DNA from: JBGCDD01 sp045105075
Lineage (GTDB): Bacteria; Pseudomonadota; Alphaproteobacteria; Rhodobacterales; Rhodobacteraceae
Direction: 5' to 3'
DNA: 38,552 bases
Assembly: GCA_045105075.1 (NCBI GenBank)
Contig: JBGCDD010000236.1
Coordinates: 1-38,552, forward strand
The position numbers and the translations under genes were made by a program. The notes below the pieces were generated by a model. It had not been told where the DNA came from, did no database searches, and saw only the letters and a program-made list of their open reading frames with translations. How positions within the stretch are numbered: position 1 is the stretch's first letter; every line of letters starts with the position of its first letter. Below are positions 22,749-31,569 of this stretch, in pieces.

Positions 22749-23278
22749 GTCAGGACCGCCGCCAAGCCTAGCAGGATCAGCACCATGAAAACCGCAAAGA
22801 AGATCCCGCCAACACGGCGTGATGCGGCGCGATTTGCCCGGGGCGACTGGCGCGGGGGGACTTTGGACGCGCTGGGCGAACGCAGGGTGTCTTGGGCGCG
22901 CCAATCGGTTTGGACCTCGCCGTAGGTGGCGATCAGGCGCAGTTGCGGGGCGGGGCGCAGCGTGCTGGCGCGGTCTGCAAAGGCGCTGCTGGGTAAGGCG
23001 AGAACATGGCCGGTGATCGCCGCCAACCGGGCTTGATCGGGCGCAAGATCCGCGTCCGAGACCGCGCACCCCTCCGACAGATAGCCAGCCAGACCAAGAT
23101 CGCCCAGATCCGCGATGGCAATGATATGCACCTTGCTTTCGTCCAGGTCCGGTGCGCCCAGCACATCACGCACGGCGCCGTCTTCGCGCAGAAACCGGAT
23201 CTGTTCCGGGCGCATTTCCAGCTGGAACACCCGCAAGACGCCGCGTTCCAAAGCCGGGATATCAAGCGCAGCGGTCAT
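22745..23278 (-). CDS. Tail-anchored protein of unknown function, pyr operon
   Basis: 177 residues. The soluble N-terminal 150 residues contain no motif I recognise (VLRVFQLEMRPEQIRFLRED, IIAIADLGDLGLAGYLSEG). A basic stretch (RQSPRANRAASRRVGG) then leads into a single C-terminal helix (IFFAVFMVLILLGLAAVL), so it is probably anchored in the inner membrane by its tail. The start overlaps the stop of the 23796 gene (ATGA) and its stop overlaps the next start, giving tight co-translation within pyrB-pyrC'. Confidence 0.8.
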   Translation of the reverse strand: MTAALDIPALERGVLRVFQLEMRPEQIRFLREDGAVRDVLGAPDLDESKVHIIAIADLGDLGLAGYLSEGCAVSDADLAPDQARLAAITGHVLALPSSAFADRASTLRPAPQLRLIATYGEVQTDWRAQDTLRSPSASKVPPRQSPRANRAASRRVGGIFFAVFMVLILLGLAAVLT

Positions 23279-23796
23279 AGGGCCTCGCGTTGGATGTCGC
23301 GGATCAGGGCGAACACTTTGCGCCCCTCTTCGATGTTTTGAAATTGCACATCAACGCTGTGGTGCCCGTTTTTGTTGCGCTTTTCGATGTGCGCGAAGGT
23401 GACGGAAGACAGCGCGCCTTCGGTCAGTTCCAGCGGTGAGGTTTTGGTGATGTTGTGCGATGTCAGGGTTTTGCGCCCCATCACATTGGTGGCGATGAAA
23501 CCGCGTTTGTTGGTCAGGGTGTAGTGCGTGGCGCCGCTGCGCATGCTTTTCCAGAAGTGAACACCGATGGAATTGTAAAACCCGGTGCCAAAGAACAGCA
23601 GCCCGAACATCCAGAAATAGCCGCCCGCCTGGCTGGCCATTTTCATCCAGAAGATCGAAAAACCCATGAAAAACACCCCCATGAAGATCATCATCGGGTT
23701 GGAGGTATCAAGGCGAAAGCCCGCTTTGGGTTGGCCCTGCCACAGGATTTGCTCGTCCGGGTCCAGCAGCCCCTCCCAGGGGTCAGGCGCGCTCAT
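23275..23796 (-). CDS. Membrane protein with PH-like domain, next to pyrB
   Basis: 173 residues. It starts with DPDEQILWQGQPKAGF, a common opening of bacterial PH-domain membrane proteins, followed by two helices (PMMIFMGVFFMGFSIFW, GGYFWMFGLLFFGTGFYNSI) and a PH-like region (THYTLTNKRGFIATNVMGRK, SSVTFAHIEKRNKNGHH). Its ATG overlaps the pyrB stop by 4 bp (23793-23796), so it is translated with PyrB. A link between pyrimidine synthesis and the membrane is suggested only by position. Confidence 0.83.
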   Translation of the reverse strand: MSAPDPWEGLLDPDEQILWQGQPKAGFRLDTSNPMMIFMGVFFMGFSIFWMKMASQAGGYFWMFGLLFFGTGFYNSIGVHFWKSMRSGATHYTLTNKRGFIATNVMGRKTLTSHNITKTSPLELTEGALSSVTFAHIEKRNKNGHHSVDVQFQNIEEGRKVFALIRDIQREAL

Positions 23797-24734
23797 GCGG
23801 CGAGCCCCGGTTGGCGGGCACGCACCAGCAGTTCCATCGCGGCCATGCGCACGGCCACGCCCATCTCGACCTGATCCTGAATGACCGAGCGGTTGATGTC
23901 GTCAGCCAGGGTGCCATCGATTTCCACGCCGCGGTTCATTGGGCCGGGATGCATGACGATAGCGTCGGGTTTGGCCAGCGCCAGCTTGGCCTCGTCCAAT
24001 CCGAAACGGTGATAGTATTCACGCTCGGACGGGATAAAGCCGCCATCCATCCGTTCGCGTTGCAGGCGCAACATCATCACCACATCGACATCTTTCAAGC
24101 CTTCGCTCATGTCGTCGAACACCTCGACCCCGAAGTCTGAAATGCCTGCGGGCATCAGAGTGGGCGGGCCGATCAGGCGGATGCGGCTTTCCATTTTGCC
24201 CAGCAGCAGAATGTTGGAGCGCGCCACGCGGGAATGCGCGATGTCACCGCAGATGGCGATGTTGAGCCGATGCAAACGACCTTTTGCGCGCCGAATGGTC
24301 AACGCATCCAGCAGCGCCTGGGTGGGGTGCTCGTGGCGACCGTCGCCGGCGTTGAGCACGGCGCAATTGACCTTTTGGGCCAACAGATCCACCGCGCCGG
24401 AATGCGGGTGACGCACCACCAGAAGATCCGGATGCATCGCGTTCAGCGTCATTGCGGTGTCGATCAGAGTCTCGCCCTTTTTGACCGAGCTGGTCTGCAT
24501 CGACATGTTCATCACATCCGCGCCTAAGCGTTTTCCAGCCAGCTCGAAACTGGCCTGGGTGCGAGTGGAGTTTTCAAAGAACATGTTGATTTGGGTCAGA
24601 CCAGCCAGAATATCGGAATGCTTGGCGGGCTGGCGGTTGAGGGTCACATAATCGTCGGCGACATCGAGGATATGGGTGATGTCGTCCGGGGCAAGTGGTT
24701 CGATCCCCAGAAGGTGGCGGTGGGCAAAGGACAT
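23793..24734 (-). CDS. pyrB: Aspartate carbamoyltransferase catalytic subunit
   Basis: 313-residue cytoplasmic enzyme that condenses carbamoyl phosphate with aspartate in pyrimidine synthesis. Carbamoyl-phosphate site FFENSTRTQASFE (Ser55, Thr56, Arg57, Thr58), GDGRHEHPTQALLD, the aspartate-site MLRLQRERM and HPGPMNRGVEI are intact. CGGAG lies upstream of ATG 24734. It heads the six-gene minus-strand operon. Since no regulatory pyrI is present and a degenerate PyrC' is, the holoenzyme is expected to be a PyrB-PyrC' assembly as in Pseudomonas; that is inference. Confidence 0.97.
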   Translation of the reverse strand: MSFAHRHLLGIEPLAPDDITHILDVADDYVTLNRQPAKHSDILAGLTQINMFFENSTRTQASFELAGKRLGADVMNMSMQTSSVKKGETLIDTAMTLNAMHPDLLVVRHPHSGAVDLLAQKVNCAVLNAGDGRHEHPTQALLDALTIRRAKGRLHRLNIAICGDIAHSRVARSNILLLGKMESRIRLIGPPTLMPAGISDFGVEVFDDMSEGLKDVDVVMMLRLQRERMDGGFIPSEREYYHRFGLDEAKLALAKPDAIVMHPGPMNRGVEIDGTLADDINRSVIQDQVEMGVAVRMAAMELLVRARQPGLAA

Positions 24735-24800
24735 AATAGGCTCCGGCAGCGGTTGGAGGGGTTATATGAACTGCGCGGGGTGCGGGCAAGCAAGGCAGGG

Positions 24801-24838
24801 TGCCTCCGGCGGGGATATTTTTGGCAAGAGGAAAAGCA
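24801..24838 (-). repeat. Dispersed repeat, copy 3 (inverted)
   Basis: The complement matches the 37-bp element at 1773 and 10271, with TGCCAAAAATA in place of TGCTGAAAATA in the middle and differences at the first bases. Unlike the other two it lies between divergent genes (pyrB and the glycosylase), 66 bp upstream of pyrB and 48 bp before the glycosylase, not after a stop codon. Confidence 0.8.
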
Positions 24839-24886
24839 GGGCCAGGTTGCATTTACGCGGCAGTCGCAAGCGCCTAACCTTGGGAT

Positions 24887-25636
24887 ATGGAATCAACATT
24901 GGATTATCACGTGGCACGGGCGCTTTTGGCTTGGCAAGTTGAACTTGGGGCGACCGAGGCGATTGGGGATGCGCCGGTTGATCGGTATGCGCTGGGCGTG
25001 TCCAAGCCGAAGCCAAAAGTGGCGCCAGCTGTTTCGGTGCAAGAGGTTGATCCGGTGAGCGAGGCGCGTCGTTTGGCGCAAGGCGCGCCTGATCTGGCGA
25101 GTTTGCAGGCCGCGATGGCTGGTTTTGAGCATTGTGAGTTGAAGAAGGGGGCGCGCAATCTGGTTTTTTCAGATGGTGTGCCGGGCGCGCGGGTGATGAT
25201 CATTGGCGAGGCGCCTGGGCGCGATGAAGACCGCGAGGGGCGTCCGTTTGTTGGCCGTGCCGGGCAGTTGTTGGACCGGATGTTGGGCGCGATCGGGCTG
25301 AGCCGGGCAGAGTCGGTTTACATCACAAATGTGCTGCCGTGGCGTCCGCCGCAAAACCGGGATCCGAAGCCGGCAGAAATCGCGATGATGCAACCATTTC
25401 TGGAACGTCATGTGACGTTGGCCAAGCCCGAGGTGTTGGTTTTAATGGGCAATATCAGCTGTCAGGCGGCTTTGGGCAAACGCGGCATCACCCGGTTGCG
25501 CGGGCAATGGGGCGATGCGATGGGCCGCCCGGCGATGGCGATGTTTCATCCGGCCTATTTGTTGCGCACGCCCACGGCCAAGCGGGAAAGCTGGGCGGAT
25601 CTGCTGGATATTCAGGCGCGGTTGCGCGCGATTTAA
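24887..25636 (+). CDS. Uracil-DNA glycosylase family protein (family-4-like, lacking Fe-S cysteines)
   Basis: 249 residues. The catalytic motif A GEAPGRDEDREGRPFVGRAG (107-126) and motif B HPAYLLRTP (221-229) are those of family 4 uracil-DNA glycosylases, which remove uracil from DNA. Family 4 enzymes bind a [4Fe-4S] cluster with four cysteines; here only Cys83 is kept. The other positions are Phe80, Trp152 (TNVLPWRPPQNR) and Met167. The only other cysteine is Cys192, not a ligand position. The N-terminal 75 residues are poorly conserved and proline/alanine rich. ATG 24887 is the natural start. moaB follows after 9 bp. Confidence 0.88.
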   Translation: MESTLDYHVARALLAWQVELGATEAIGDAPVDRYALGVSKPKPKVAPAVSVQEVDPVSEARRLAQGAPDLASLQAAMAGFEHCELKKGARNLVFSDGVPGARVMIIGEAPGRDEDREGRPFVGRAGQLLDRMLGAIGLSRAESVYITNVLPWRPPQNRDPKPAEIAMMQPFLERHVTLAKPEVLVLMGNISCQAALGKRGITRLRGQWGDAMGRPAMAMFHPAYLLRTPTAKRESWADLLDIQARLRAI

Positions 25637-25645
25637 GGGGCTTTG

Positions 25646-26188
25646 ATGTCGCGAATTGATGAAACGGCCGAGTTTATTTCGATCAGGATTGCGGTTTTGA
25701 CAGTATCTGACAGCCGGGATTTGTCGCAGGACCGCTCGGGGCAGGTGTTGGTCGACCGGATTGAGGGTGCGGGGCATTCTGTGAGTGACCGCAAGATACT
25801 GCGCGATGAGCGCGATGAGATTGCCGCACAACTGCGGGTTTGGATTGCGAACCCTGAAATTGATGTTGTGATTTCGACCGGCGGAACCGGGTTGACGGGG
25901 CGCGATGTGACGGTGGAAGCGCACCGGGACGTTTACGAAAAGGAAATTGATGCGTTTGGTACGGTTTTCACGATTGTGTCCATGAACAAGATTGGCACCA
26001 GTGCGGTGCAGTCGCGTGCCACCGGAGGGGTCGCGGGCGGAACTTATCTGTTTGCGCTGCCCGGCAGCCCCGGAGCGTGCAAAGATGCGTGGGACGAAAT
26101 TCTGGTGCGTCAGCTGGATTATCGCCACCGTCCCTGCAACTTTGTTGAGATTCTTCCAAGATTGGACGAACATCAGCGACGGAAATAA
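25646..26188 (+). CDS. moaB: Molybdenum cofactor biosynthesis protein B
   Basis: 180-residue protein of the MoaB/MogA fold. The pterin-binding STGGTGLTGRDVT and the following KIGTSAVQSRATGG and FALPGSPGACKDAWDEI are typical of MoaB, which adenylylates molybdopterin in organisms using it for that step. ATG 25646 is preferred to the TTG three bases upstream. It lies 9 bp after the glycosylase gene, so the two are probably co-transcribed. moaD and moaE are about 14 kb away in the window. A UUCG-type hairpin follows. Confidence 0.94.
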   Translation: MSRIDETAEFISIRIAVLTVSDSRDLSQDRSGQVLVDRIEGAGHSVSDRKILRDERDEIAAQLRVWIANPEIDVVISTGGTGLTGRDVTVEAHRDVYEKEIDAFGTVFTIVSMNKIGTSAVQSRATGGVAGGTYLFALPGSPGACKDAWDEILVRQLDYRHRPCNFVEILPRLDEHQRRK

Positions 26189-26219
26189 CGCACACAGACG
26201 TTAAGGGTTGTGATGGTTG

Positions 26220-26238
26220 GCATTTTCTTCGGAAATGC
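26220..26238 (+). terminator. Hairpin with a cTTCGg tetraloop after moaB
   Basis: Pairing of 26220-26227 with 26232-26238 gives a 7-bp stem with one bulged T, closed by the very stable C(TTCG)G loop, 31 bp past the moaB stop. No clear T-run follows. It could end the moaB transcript or sit in the leader of the efflux operon. Confidence 0.45.
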
Positions 26239-26283
26239 TAGCTAATATGATAGACAGTACTGTGGTTCGAAACTGGTGGTTTG

Positions 26284-27738
26284 ATGCGTTTTTTGCGGCA
26301 ATCTTTGACGGGTGTGTTTCTGGCGGCGCTGACGGTGGCGCTGTTGATCTATGCTTTGCAAATGATCTCGGGGGCGCTGCAAACCCGGCTGAGCAACGAA
26401 CGCAAGCCGCCGCAGGCGCGCGAACGGGTGTTTGCGGTGAATATCCGCACCGCCAGCATGGAAACCATCGCGCCTGAACTTGTCGCTTTTGGTCAGGTGC
26501 AGAGCAGGCGCACGTTGGAGTTGCGTGCGGCGATGGCGGGTCGGGTGATTGACCTTGCGGAGCAGTTTGAAGAAGGCGGTGTGGTCAAGGCGGGCGACGT
26601 GCTGGTGCGGATCGATCCGGCCGATGCGCAATTTGCGCTGGACCGGGTGGAAAATGATCTGCTGGATGCCAGGGCCGAACAGCGCGATGCAGAACGTGCA
26701 CTGACGCTGGCGCGGGATGAGCTGGCTGCGGCTGAAGACCAGGCGATGTTGCGGATGCGCGCCTTTGACCGACAGCGGGATTTGCAGGCGCGCGGTGTGG
26801 CAACCTCTGCGGCGGTGGAATCGGCAGAACTGGCGGCGTCATCGGCGCGCCAGGCCGGGTTGTCACGGCGTCAGGCGGTTGCCAATGCCGAGGCGCGGGT
26901 GGATTTGGCGGCAACGAAACTGTCGCGCGCTGAGTTGGCGCAAGACTCAGCCAAGCGGGATCTGGAAGAGAGCACGTTGCTGGCCCGATTTGATGGCACG
27001 CTGAGCGAGGTTAATCTGGTCGAAGGGCGGTTGGTGGCAACCAATGAGAAGCTCGCTCTACTGGTCGATGCGGCGGCGCTTGAGGTGGCATTTCGCATTT
27101 CTACGGCGCAATACGCACGGCTTTTGGCGCCAGGTGGCGCGTTGTTGCCGGCACCGGTGCGCGTGTCGCTGGATGTAACGGGCGCGGATTTGCGCGCCAC
27201 CGGGCGCATCAGCCGCGACAGTGCGGCCGCCGGGGAAGGCCAATCAGGGCGCTTGATTTTTGCCCGTCTGGACAGCGCGCCGGGCTTCAAACCCGGTGAT
27301 TTCGTTACGGTTTCGGTGCGCGAACCTGCGTTGGATCGTGTGGCTCGGATGCCGGCCTCGGCGCTGGGCGCGGATGGCAAGGTGCTGGTTTTGGGCGAAG
27401 GCGAGCGGCTCGAGGCATTGCCGGTGACGCTGGTGCGCCGCCAGGGTGATGACGTGTTGCTGCGCGGTGCGGGCCTGGAGGGGCGCGACGTGATCACCGG
27501 GCGCACACCGCTGCTGGGCGAAGGCATTCGCGTACGTCCTTTGCGTCCCGAAGCGCAAATCAGCGCGGGGCCTGCGATGTTGGAGTTGAGCGAAGAGCGT
27601 CGTGCGAAACTGGTGGCCTTCGTCGAAAACAACCAGCGCATGCCGGCGGAAATGAAAGCCCGGGTTCTGGGTCAATTGAATGAAGGCAAGGTGCCGCAGC
27701 GTCTTGTGGAACGCATCGAATCCCGCATGGGGGGCTAG
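26284..27738 (+). CDS. RND efflux periplasmic adaptor (HlyD/MFP family)
   Basis: 484-residue membrane-fusion protein. An N-terminal anchor (VFLAALTVALLIYALQMIS) is followed by a lipoyl/barrel part (VVKAGDVLVRIDPADAQF), a long alpha-helical hairpin rich in Ala, Glu and Arg (about 115-225), the second lipoyl half (STLLARFDGTLSEVNLVEG) and beta-barrel strands. After the membrane-proximal domain there is a C-terminal helical extension of about 55 residues (LSEERRAKLVAFVENN to the end) not found in AcrA. The pump gene starts 3 bp after its stop. It connects the pump to an outer-membrane channel, none of which is encoded in the window. Confidence 0.93.
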   Translation: MRFLRQSLTGVFLAALTVALLIYALQMISGALQTRLSNERKPPQARERVFAVNIRTASMETIAPELVAFGQVQSRRTLELRAAMAGRVIDLAEQFEEGGVVKAGDVLVRIDPADAQFALDRVENDLLDARAEQRDAERALTLARDELAAAEDQAMLRMRAFDRQRDLQARGVATSAAVESAELAASSARQAGLSRRQAVANAEARVDLAATKLSRAELAQDSAKRDLEESTLLARFDGTLSEVNLVEGRLVATNEKLALLVDAAALEVAFRISTAQYARLLAPGGALLPAPVRVSLDVTGADLRATGRISRDSAAAGEGQSGRLIFARLDSAPGFKPGDFVTVSVREPALDRVARMPASALGADGKVLVLGEGERLEALPVTLVRRQGDDVLLRGAGLEGRDVITGRTPLLGEGIRVRPLRPEAQISAGPAMLELSEERRAKLVAFVENNQRMPAEMKARVLGQLNEGKVPQRLVERIESRMGG

Positions 27739-27741
27739 ATT

Positions 27742-30700
27742 ATGCGCGGCATTCCCGTCGCAGCCAGCGGCATCCTGTCCTATTTTACCCGCCATCGCAC
27801 AGCCGCCAATCTGCTGCTGGTGGTGCTTTTGGTGCTTGGCGCTGCGGCCATTCCCAACATGCGTGCGCAGTTCTTTCCCGATGTGATCATCGACAACGTG
27901 CGCGTTGGTGTCACCTGGGACGGCGCCGGTCCCGAAGACGTGGACAGCGCCATTGTTCAGGTGCTTGAACCGACCTTGCTGGCTGTTGACGGTGTTGAAA
28001 GCTCAAGCGCGACCTCGAATGAAGGGCGCGCGATGATCGTGCTTGATTTCGAACCGGGTTGGGACATGCAGCAGGCCGCGGATGATGTTCAGGTGGCGGT
28101 GGACGCGATCACCACCTTGCCCGAAGAATCCGACGAGCCCAGTGTGCGGCGCGGCGCCTGGCGTGATCGTGTCACAGATGTGGTGCTGACGGGTCCCGTC
28201 GGCCCAGAGCAACTGAGCCTGTTTGCCGATGAATTTGTCACGCGGCTTTATACGGTTGGCGTCACGCGCACCACGATACGCGGTGTGGCGGCGCCGGAAA
28301 CCATAGTCGAGGTGCCCTCAAACAGTCTGATTGCCTATGATATTGGCATGGCTGATATCGCGGCGGCCATCGCCGAAGAGGTCATTGCCGATCCTGCGGG
28401 CGACGTGACCGGAGCCAATGCAAGGGTGCGCACCGGCACTGAAAAACGCCGCCCCGAGGACATCGCAGGCATTGTTTTGCGCTCAAACTCGGATGGTTCA
28501 AAGCTGACCATCGGTGATGTGGGCAATGTGCGTGTCGAAGGCGTTGACCGAAATCGCAGTTATTTCGTCGGGCCCAATCCGGCGATCTCGGTTCGGGTTG
28601 ACCGGGCCAATCGCGGCGATGCGATCGAAATCCAGCGGGTGGTCGAAGATGTGGCCGCGCAAATGCAGCTGAGCCTGCCGCAAGGTGTCACGATTGAGCT
28701 GATCCGCACCCGCGCTGCCTCGATCAGCCAGCGGTTGAATCTGTTGGTCGACAATGGGCTGATGGGGCTGGGGCTGGTGGTGTGCCTGCTGTTTTTGTTC
28801 CTGAACGCGCGCATTGCATTCTGGGTTGCAGCAGGCATTCCGGCGGCGATGTTTGCGGCAATTGCGCTGATGTATGCGTGGGGGATCACCATCAATATGG
28901 TCAGCCTGTTTGGCCTGATCATCACGCTGGGCATTGTGGTGGATGATGCGATTGTTGTGGGTGAACACGCCGATTTTCGCGCGCGCCGGCTGGGTGAACA
29001 CCCGATCAACGCCGCTGAAAACGCGGCCAAACGCATGGCGATGCCGGTTTTTGCCGCCACTCTGACCACTGTCATTGCGTTTTTCGGGCTGACCGCGATT
29101 GGCGGGCGCTTTGGCGATCTGATCAAGGATATTCCGTTTACGGTGATTGTGGTGTTGATTGCATCGCTGGTCGAATGTTTCCTGATCCTGCCCCACCACA
29201 TGTCGCATGCGATCGCGCATTCGGCAAAAGAACACTGGTATGATGCGCCCAACCGTTTTGTGAACAAAGGATTTCGCTGGGTGCGCGAACACGCCTTTCG
29301 CCCGTTTATGCACTGGGTGATTTGGGCACGATATGTCGTTCTTGCAGGCGTTTTTGTTATTTTGGCTGGGCAGATTTCGGTGTTCATCACCGGAGAAGTG
29401 CAATGGCGGTTTTTCAATGCGCCCGAACGCGGCTCGGTCAGCGGCAATTTCGCGATGGTCGAGGGCGCCAGCCGCGCCGACACGTTGGAAATGATGCGCG
29501 AAATGCAGCGCGCCACGGACGAGCTGGCCACCGAGTTGGAAACCCGTCTTGGGGTCTATCCGGTTGATTATGTGATGGCCGAGATTGGCGGAAACGCGGG
29601 CCGGGGGCTGGCCGGGGCCGACTCCAAAGACGCTGATCTGCTGGGCGGTATTTCTATCGAACTGATCGACGCCGACCTGCGTCCGGGCTATTCCAGTTTT
29701 GCCTTTGTGGCCGAGTTGCAAGACCGGGTGGCGCGTCATCCACTGGTGGAAACCGTCAGCTTCCGCGGCTGGCGGTCTGGTCCGGGCGGCGATTCGCTGG
29801 ATGTTGAGTTCTTTGGCGCCGAGGTGCAGACCCTCAAAGACGCCAGCGAGGATCTGAAAGCGGCGCTGCTGCGCTATCCGGAAGTGTCGGCGGTCGAGGA
29901 CAATCTGGCCTACGACAAAGAAGAACTGATCCTTGATCTGACCGCGCAGGGCCAGGCGCTGGGCTTTACCATCGACACTTTGGGGCGGGCGTTGCGCTCG
30001 CGCCTGAACGGGATTGAGGCGGCCAGTTATCCCGATGGGCCGCGCAGTGCCAAGATCCGTGTGGAATTGCCCAAAGGCGAGCTGACGGCGGATTTTCTGG
30101 AAACCACGCAGATGCGCACGCGTGCGGGCAACTATGTGCCTTTGGCCGACATAGTCAGCGTGACCCAGCGCACCGGGTTTTCCACGGTGCGGCGCGAAAA
30201 CGGGATCCGCCTGATCAATGTCACCGGTGACATTTCCGAAGACGATCCGGCCCGCGCCGAGGAAATCGGCACTGCGCTGGAAAACGAGATTTTGCCCAAA
30301 ATTGCCAGCGAACGACAGGTCGAGTGGCGCGTGGCGGGTCTGTCTGAACAAGAAGACAAATTCCTGACCGAGGCGATGAACGGTCTGATCCTGTGCCTGA
30401 CGGGGATTTACCTGGTGCTGGCCTGGGTTTTTGCCAGCTGGACCCGGCCTTTGGTGGTGATGGCGATCATTCCCTTTGGTCTGGTTGGCACGATTTTTGG
30501 CCATAACCTGTGGGATGTCCCGCTCAGCATGTTCACGGTGGTGGGGTTGCTTGGCATGACCGGCATCATCATCAACGACTCGATTGTTTTGATCACCACG
30601 ATCGATGAGTACGGCAAGGAACGCGGGATGATTCCGTCGATCATTGACGGTGCGGTCGACCGTTTGCGCCCAGTTATGCTGACCACATTGACCACTGTTC

Positions 30701-31143
30701 TGGGGCTTGCGCCTTTGCTGTACGAGCAGTCTCAGCAGGCGCAGTTTCTCAAGCCAACGGTGATCACGCTGGTCTATGGTCTGGGCTTTGGCATGCTGCT
30801 GGTGCTGTTGGTGGTGCCGTCGCTGGTGGCCATACAGCATGATGTGGCGCGTCCGCTGGCGGCGTTCCGTCGCGCGATCAAAATTCGTCGCCCCAAAGTG
30901 CGCTTGATGATGCGCGCCACGACGGCGCTGGCGCTGATTTGGGTGGGGCTGACGCTGGGCTACAGTGCGGTAACTGGGCAGGTTTTGCCGCAAATTGCGG
31001 GCCTGTTCCCGGCCTTTGGCGAAATGGCGGCGATGCGCGGGGCCTTGTTGGCCTTTATGGCGGGGGCTTTCGTGCTAGTTCTGACCGCCTATGTGTTTGC
31101 GCTGCTGTTTGTCGCCCGGTCATCGCGAAGGCGCCTGATTTAG
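27742..31143 (+). CDS. RND-family efflux transporter permease (AcrB/HAE-1-like)
   Basis: 1133-residue inner-membrane pump with twelve predicted helices and two large periplasmic loops. The helix 4 proton-relay aspartates are present in GIVVDDAIVVGEH. In helix 10 the equivalent of the AcrB lysine region reads GIIINDSIVLITT, without lysine, as in a subset of the family. The C-terminal end carries about 70 extra residues with two more hydrophobic stretches (ALALIWVGLTLGYSAVTG, ALLAFMAGAFVLVLTAYVFA), so it may have 14 helices. Substrate unknown. The TAG overlaps the stop of the convergent NUDIX gene. Confidence 0.94.
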   Translation: MRGIPVAASGILSYFTRHRTAANLLLVVLLVLGAAAIPNMRAQFFPDVIIDNVRVGVTWDGAGPEDVDSAIVQVLEPTLLAVDGVESSSATSNEGRAMIVLDFEPGWDMQQAADDVQVAVDAITTLPEESDEPSVRRGAWRDRVTDVVLTGPVGPEQLSLFADEFVTRLYTVGVTRTTIRGVAAPETIVEVPSNSLIAYDIGMADIAAAIAEEVIADPAGDVTGANARVRTGTEKRRPEDIAGIVLRSNSDGSKLTIGDVGNVRVEGVDRNRSYFVGPNPAISVRVDRANRGDAIEIQRVVEDVAAQMQLSLPQGVTIELIRTRAASISQRLNLLVDNGLMGLGLVVCLLFLFLNARIAFWVAAGIPAAMFAAIALMYAWGITINMVSLFGLIITLGIVVDDAIVVGEHADFRARRLGEHPINAAENAAKRMAMPVFAATLTTVIAFFGLTAIGGRFGDLIKDIPFTVIVVLIASLVECFLILPHHMSHAIAHSAKEHWYDAPNRFVNKGFRWVREHAFRPFMHWVIWARYVVLAGVFVILAGQISVFITGEVQWRFFNAPERGSVSGNFAMVEGASRADTLEMMREMQRATDELATELETRLGVYPVDYVMAEIGGNAGRGLAGADSKDADLLGGISIELIDADLRPGYSSFAFVAELQDRVARHPLVETVSFRGWRSGPGGDSLDVEFFGAEVQTLKDASEDLKAALLRYPEVSAVEDNLAYDKEELILDLTAQGQALGFTIDTLGRALRSRLNGIEAASYPDGPRSAKIRVELPKGELTADFLETTQMRTRAGNYVPLADIVSVTQRTGFSTVRRENGIRLINVTGDISEDDPARAEEIGTALENEILPKIASERQVEWRVAGLSEQEDKFLTEAMNGLILCLTGIYLVLAWVFASWTRPLVVMAIIPFGLVGTIFGHNLWDVPLSMFTVVGLLGMTGIIINDSIVLITTIDEYGKERGMIPSIIDGAVDRLRPVMLTTLTTVLGLAPLLYEQSQQAQFLKPTVITLVYGLGFGMLLVLLVVPSLVAIQHDVARPLAAFRRAIKIRRPKVRLMMRATTALALIWVGLTLGYSAVTGQVLPQIAGLFPAFGEMAAMRGALLAFMAGAFVLVLTAYVFALLFVARSSRRRLI

Positions 31144-31565
31144 CGGGCGTCGCGCGCAGCCAGGGCCAGATCGCAAAGTGCGCCAACACGCTCGCTCATC
31201 TCCAACCGGGCGGCGCGAATGTCATCGAGCGGCACCCAGGCCGCCGCACTCACGTCATCAGCGGCTTGGGGTGTGCCACTGACATAAGTGCACACCACCG
31301 CCGCCAACAGATAGTGCAGCACGGTGGTGCCGTCAGGGTCGGTTTGGATCAGGTCGATATTGGTCAGATAGCCTTCGGCGCGTGCCACGATATTGGTCTC
31401 TTCGCGCAATTCGCGCACCGCCGCATCAAGCGCAGTTTCGCCCCATTCCACATGGCCGCCCGGAAACCCCCATTTGCCGGCATCGGGCGGGTTGCGCCGC
31501 TGTGCCAGCAGCACATCATTGCCACGTAGCACAACAGCAATGGCCCCCAGACGCGGATCGCTCAT
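31140..31565 (-). CDS. NUDIX hydrolase
   Basis: 141-residue hydrolase for nucleoside-diphosphate-linked substrates. The Nudix box is GGHVEWGETALDAAVRELRE followed by ETN, which supplies the metal-binding REXXEE. The N-terminal strand VVLRGNDVLLAQRRNPPDAGKW resembles the small MutT-like or ADP-ribose type enzymes; the exact substrate is not predictable. ATG 31565 lies 4 bp after the stop of the DsbD-like gene and gives the normal family length; the open frame extends upstream inside that gene but is not needed. Confidence 0.9.
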   Translation of the reverse strand: MSDPRLGAIAVVLRGNDVLLAQRRNPPDAGKWGFPGGHVEWGETALDAAVRELREETNIVARAEGYLTNIDLIQTDPDGTTVLHYLLAAVVCTYVSGTPQAADDVSAAAWVPLDDIRAARLEMSERVGALCDLALAARDAR

Positions 31566-31569
31566 GGCA

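Noticed and set aside
28498..30993. 831-residue minus-strand open frame opposite the RND pump
   Set aside because: His/Arg/Gln-rich composition and no family; a shadow of the real gene.
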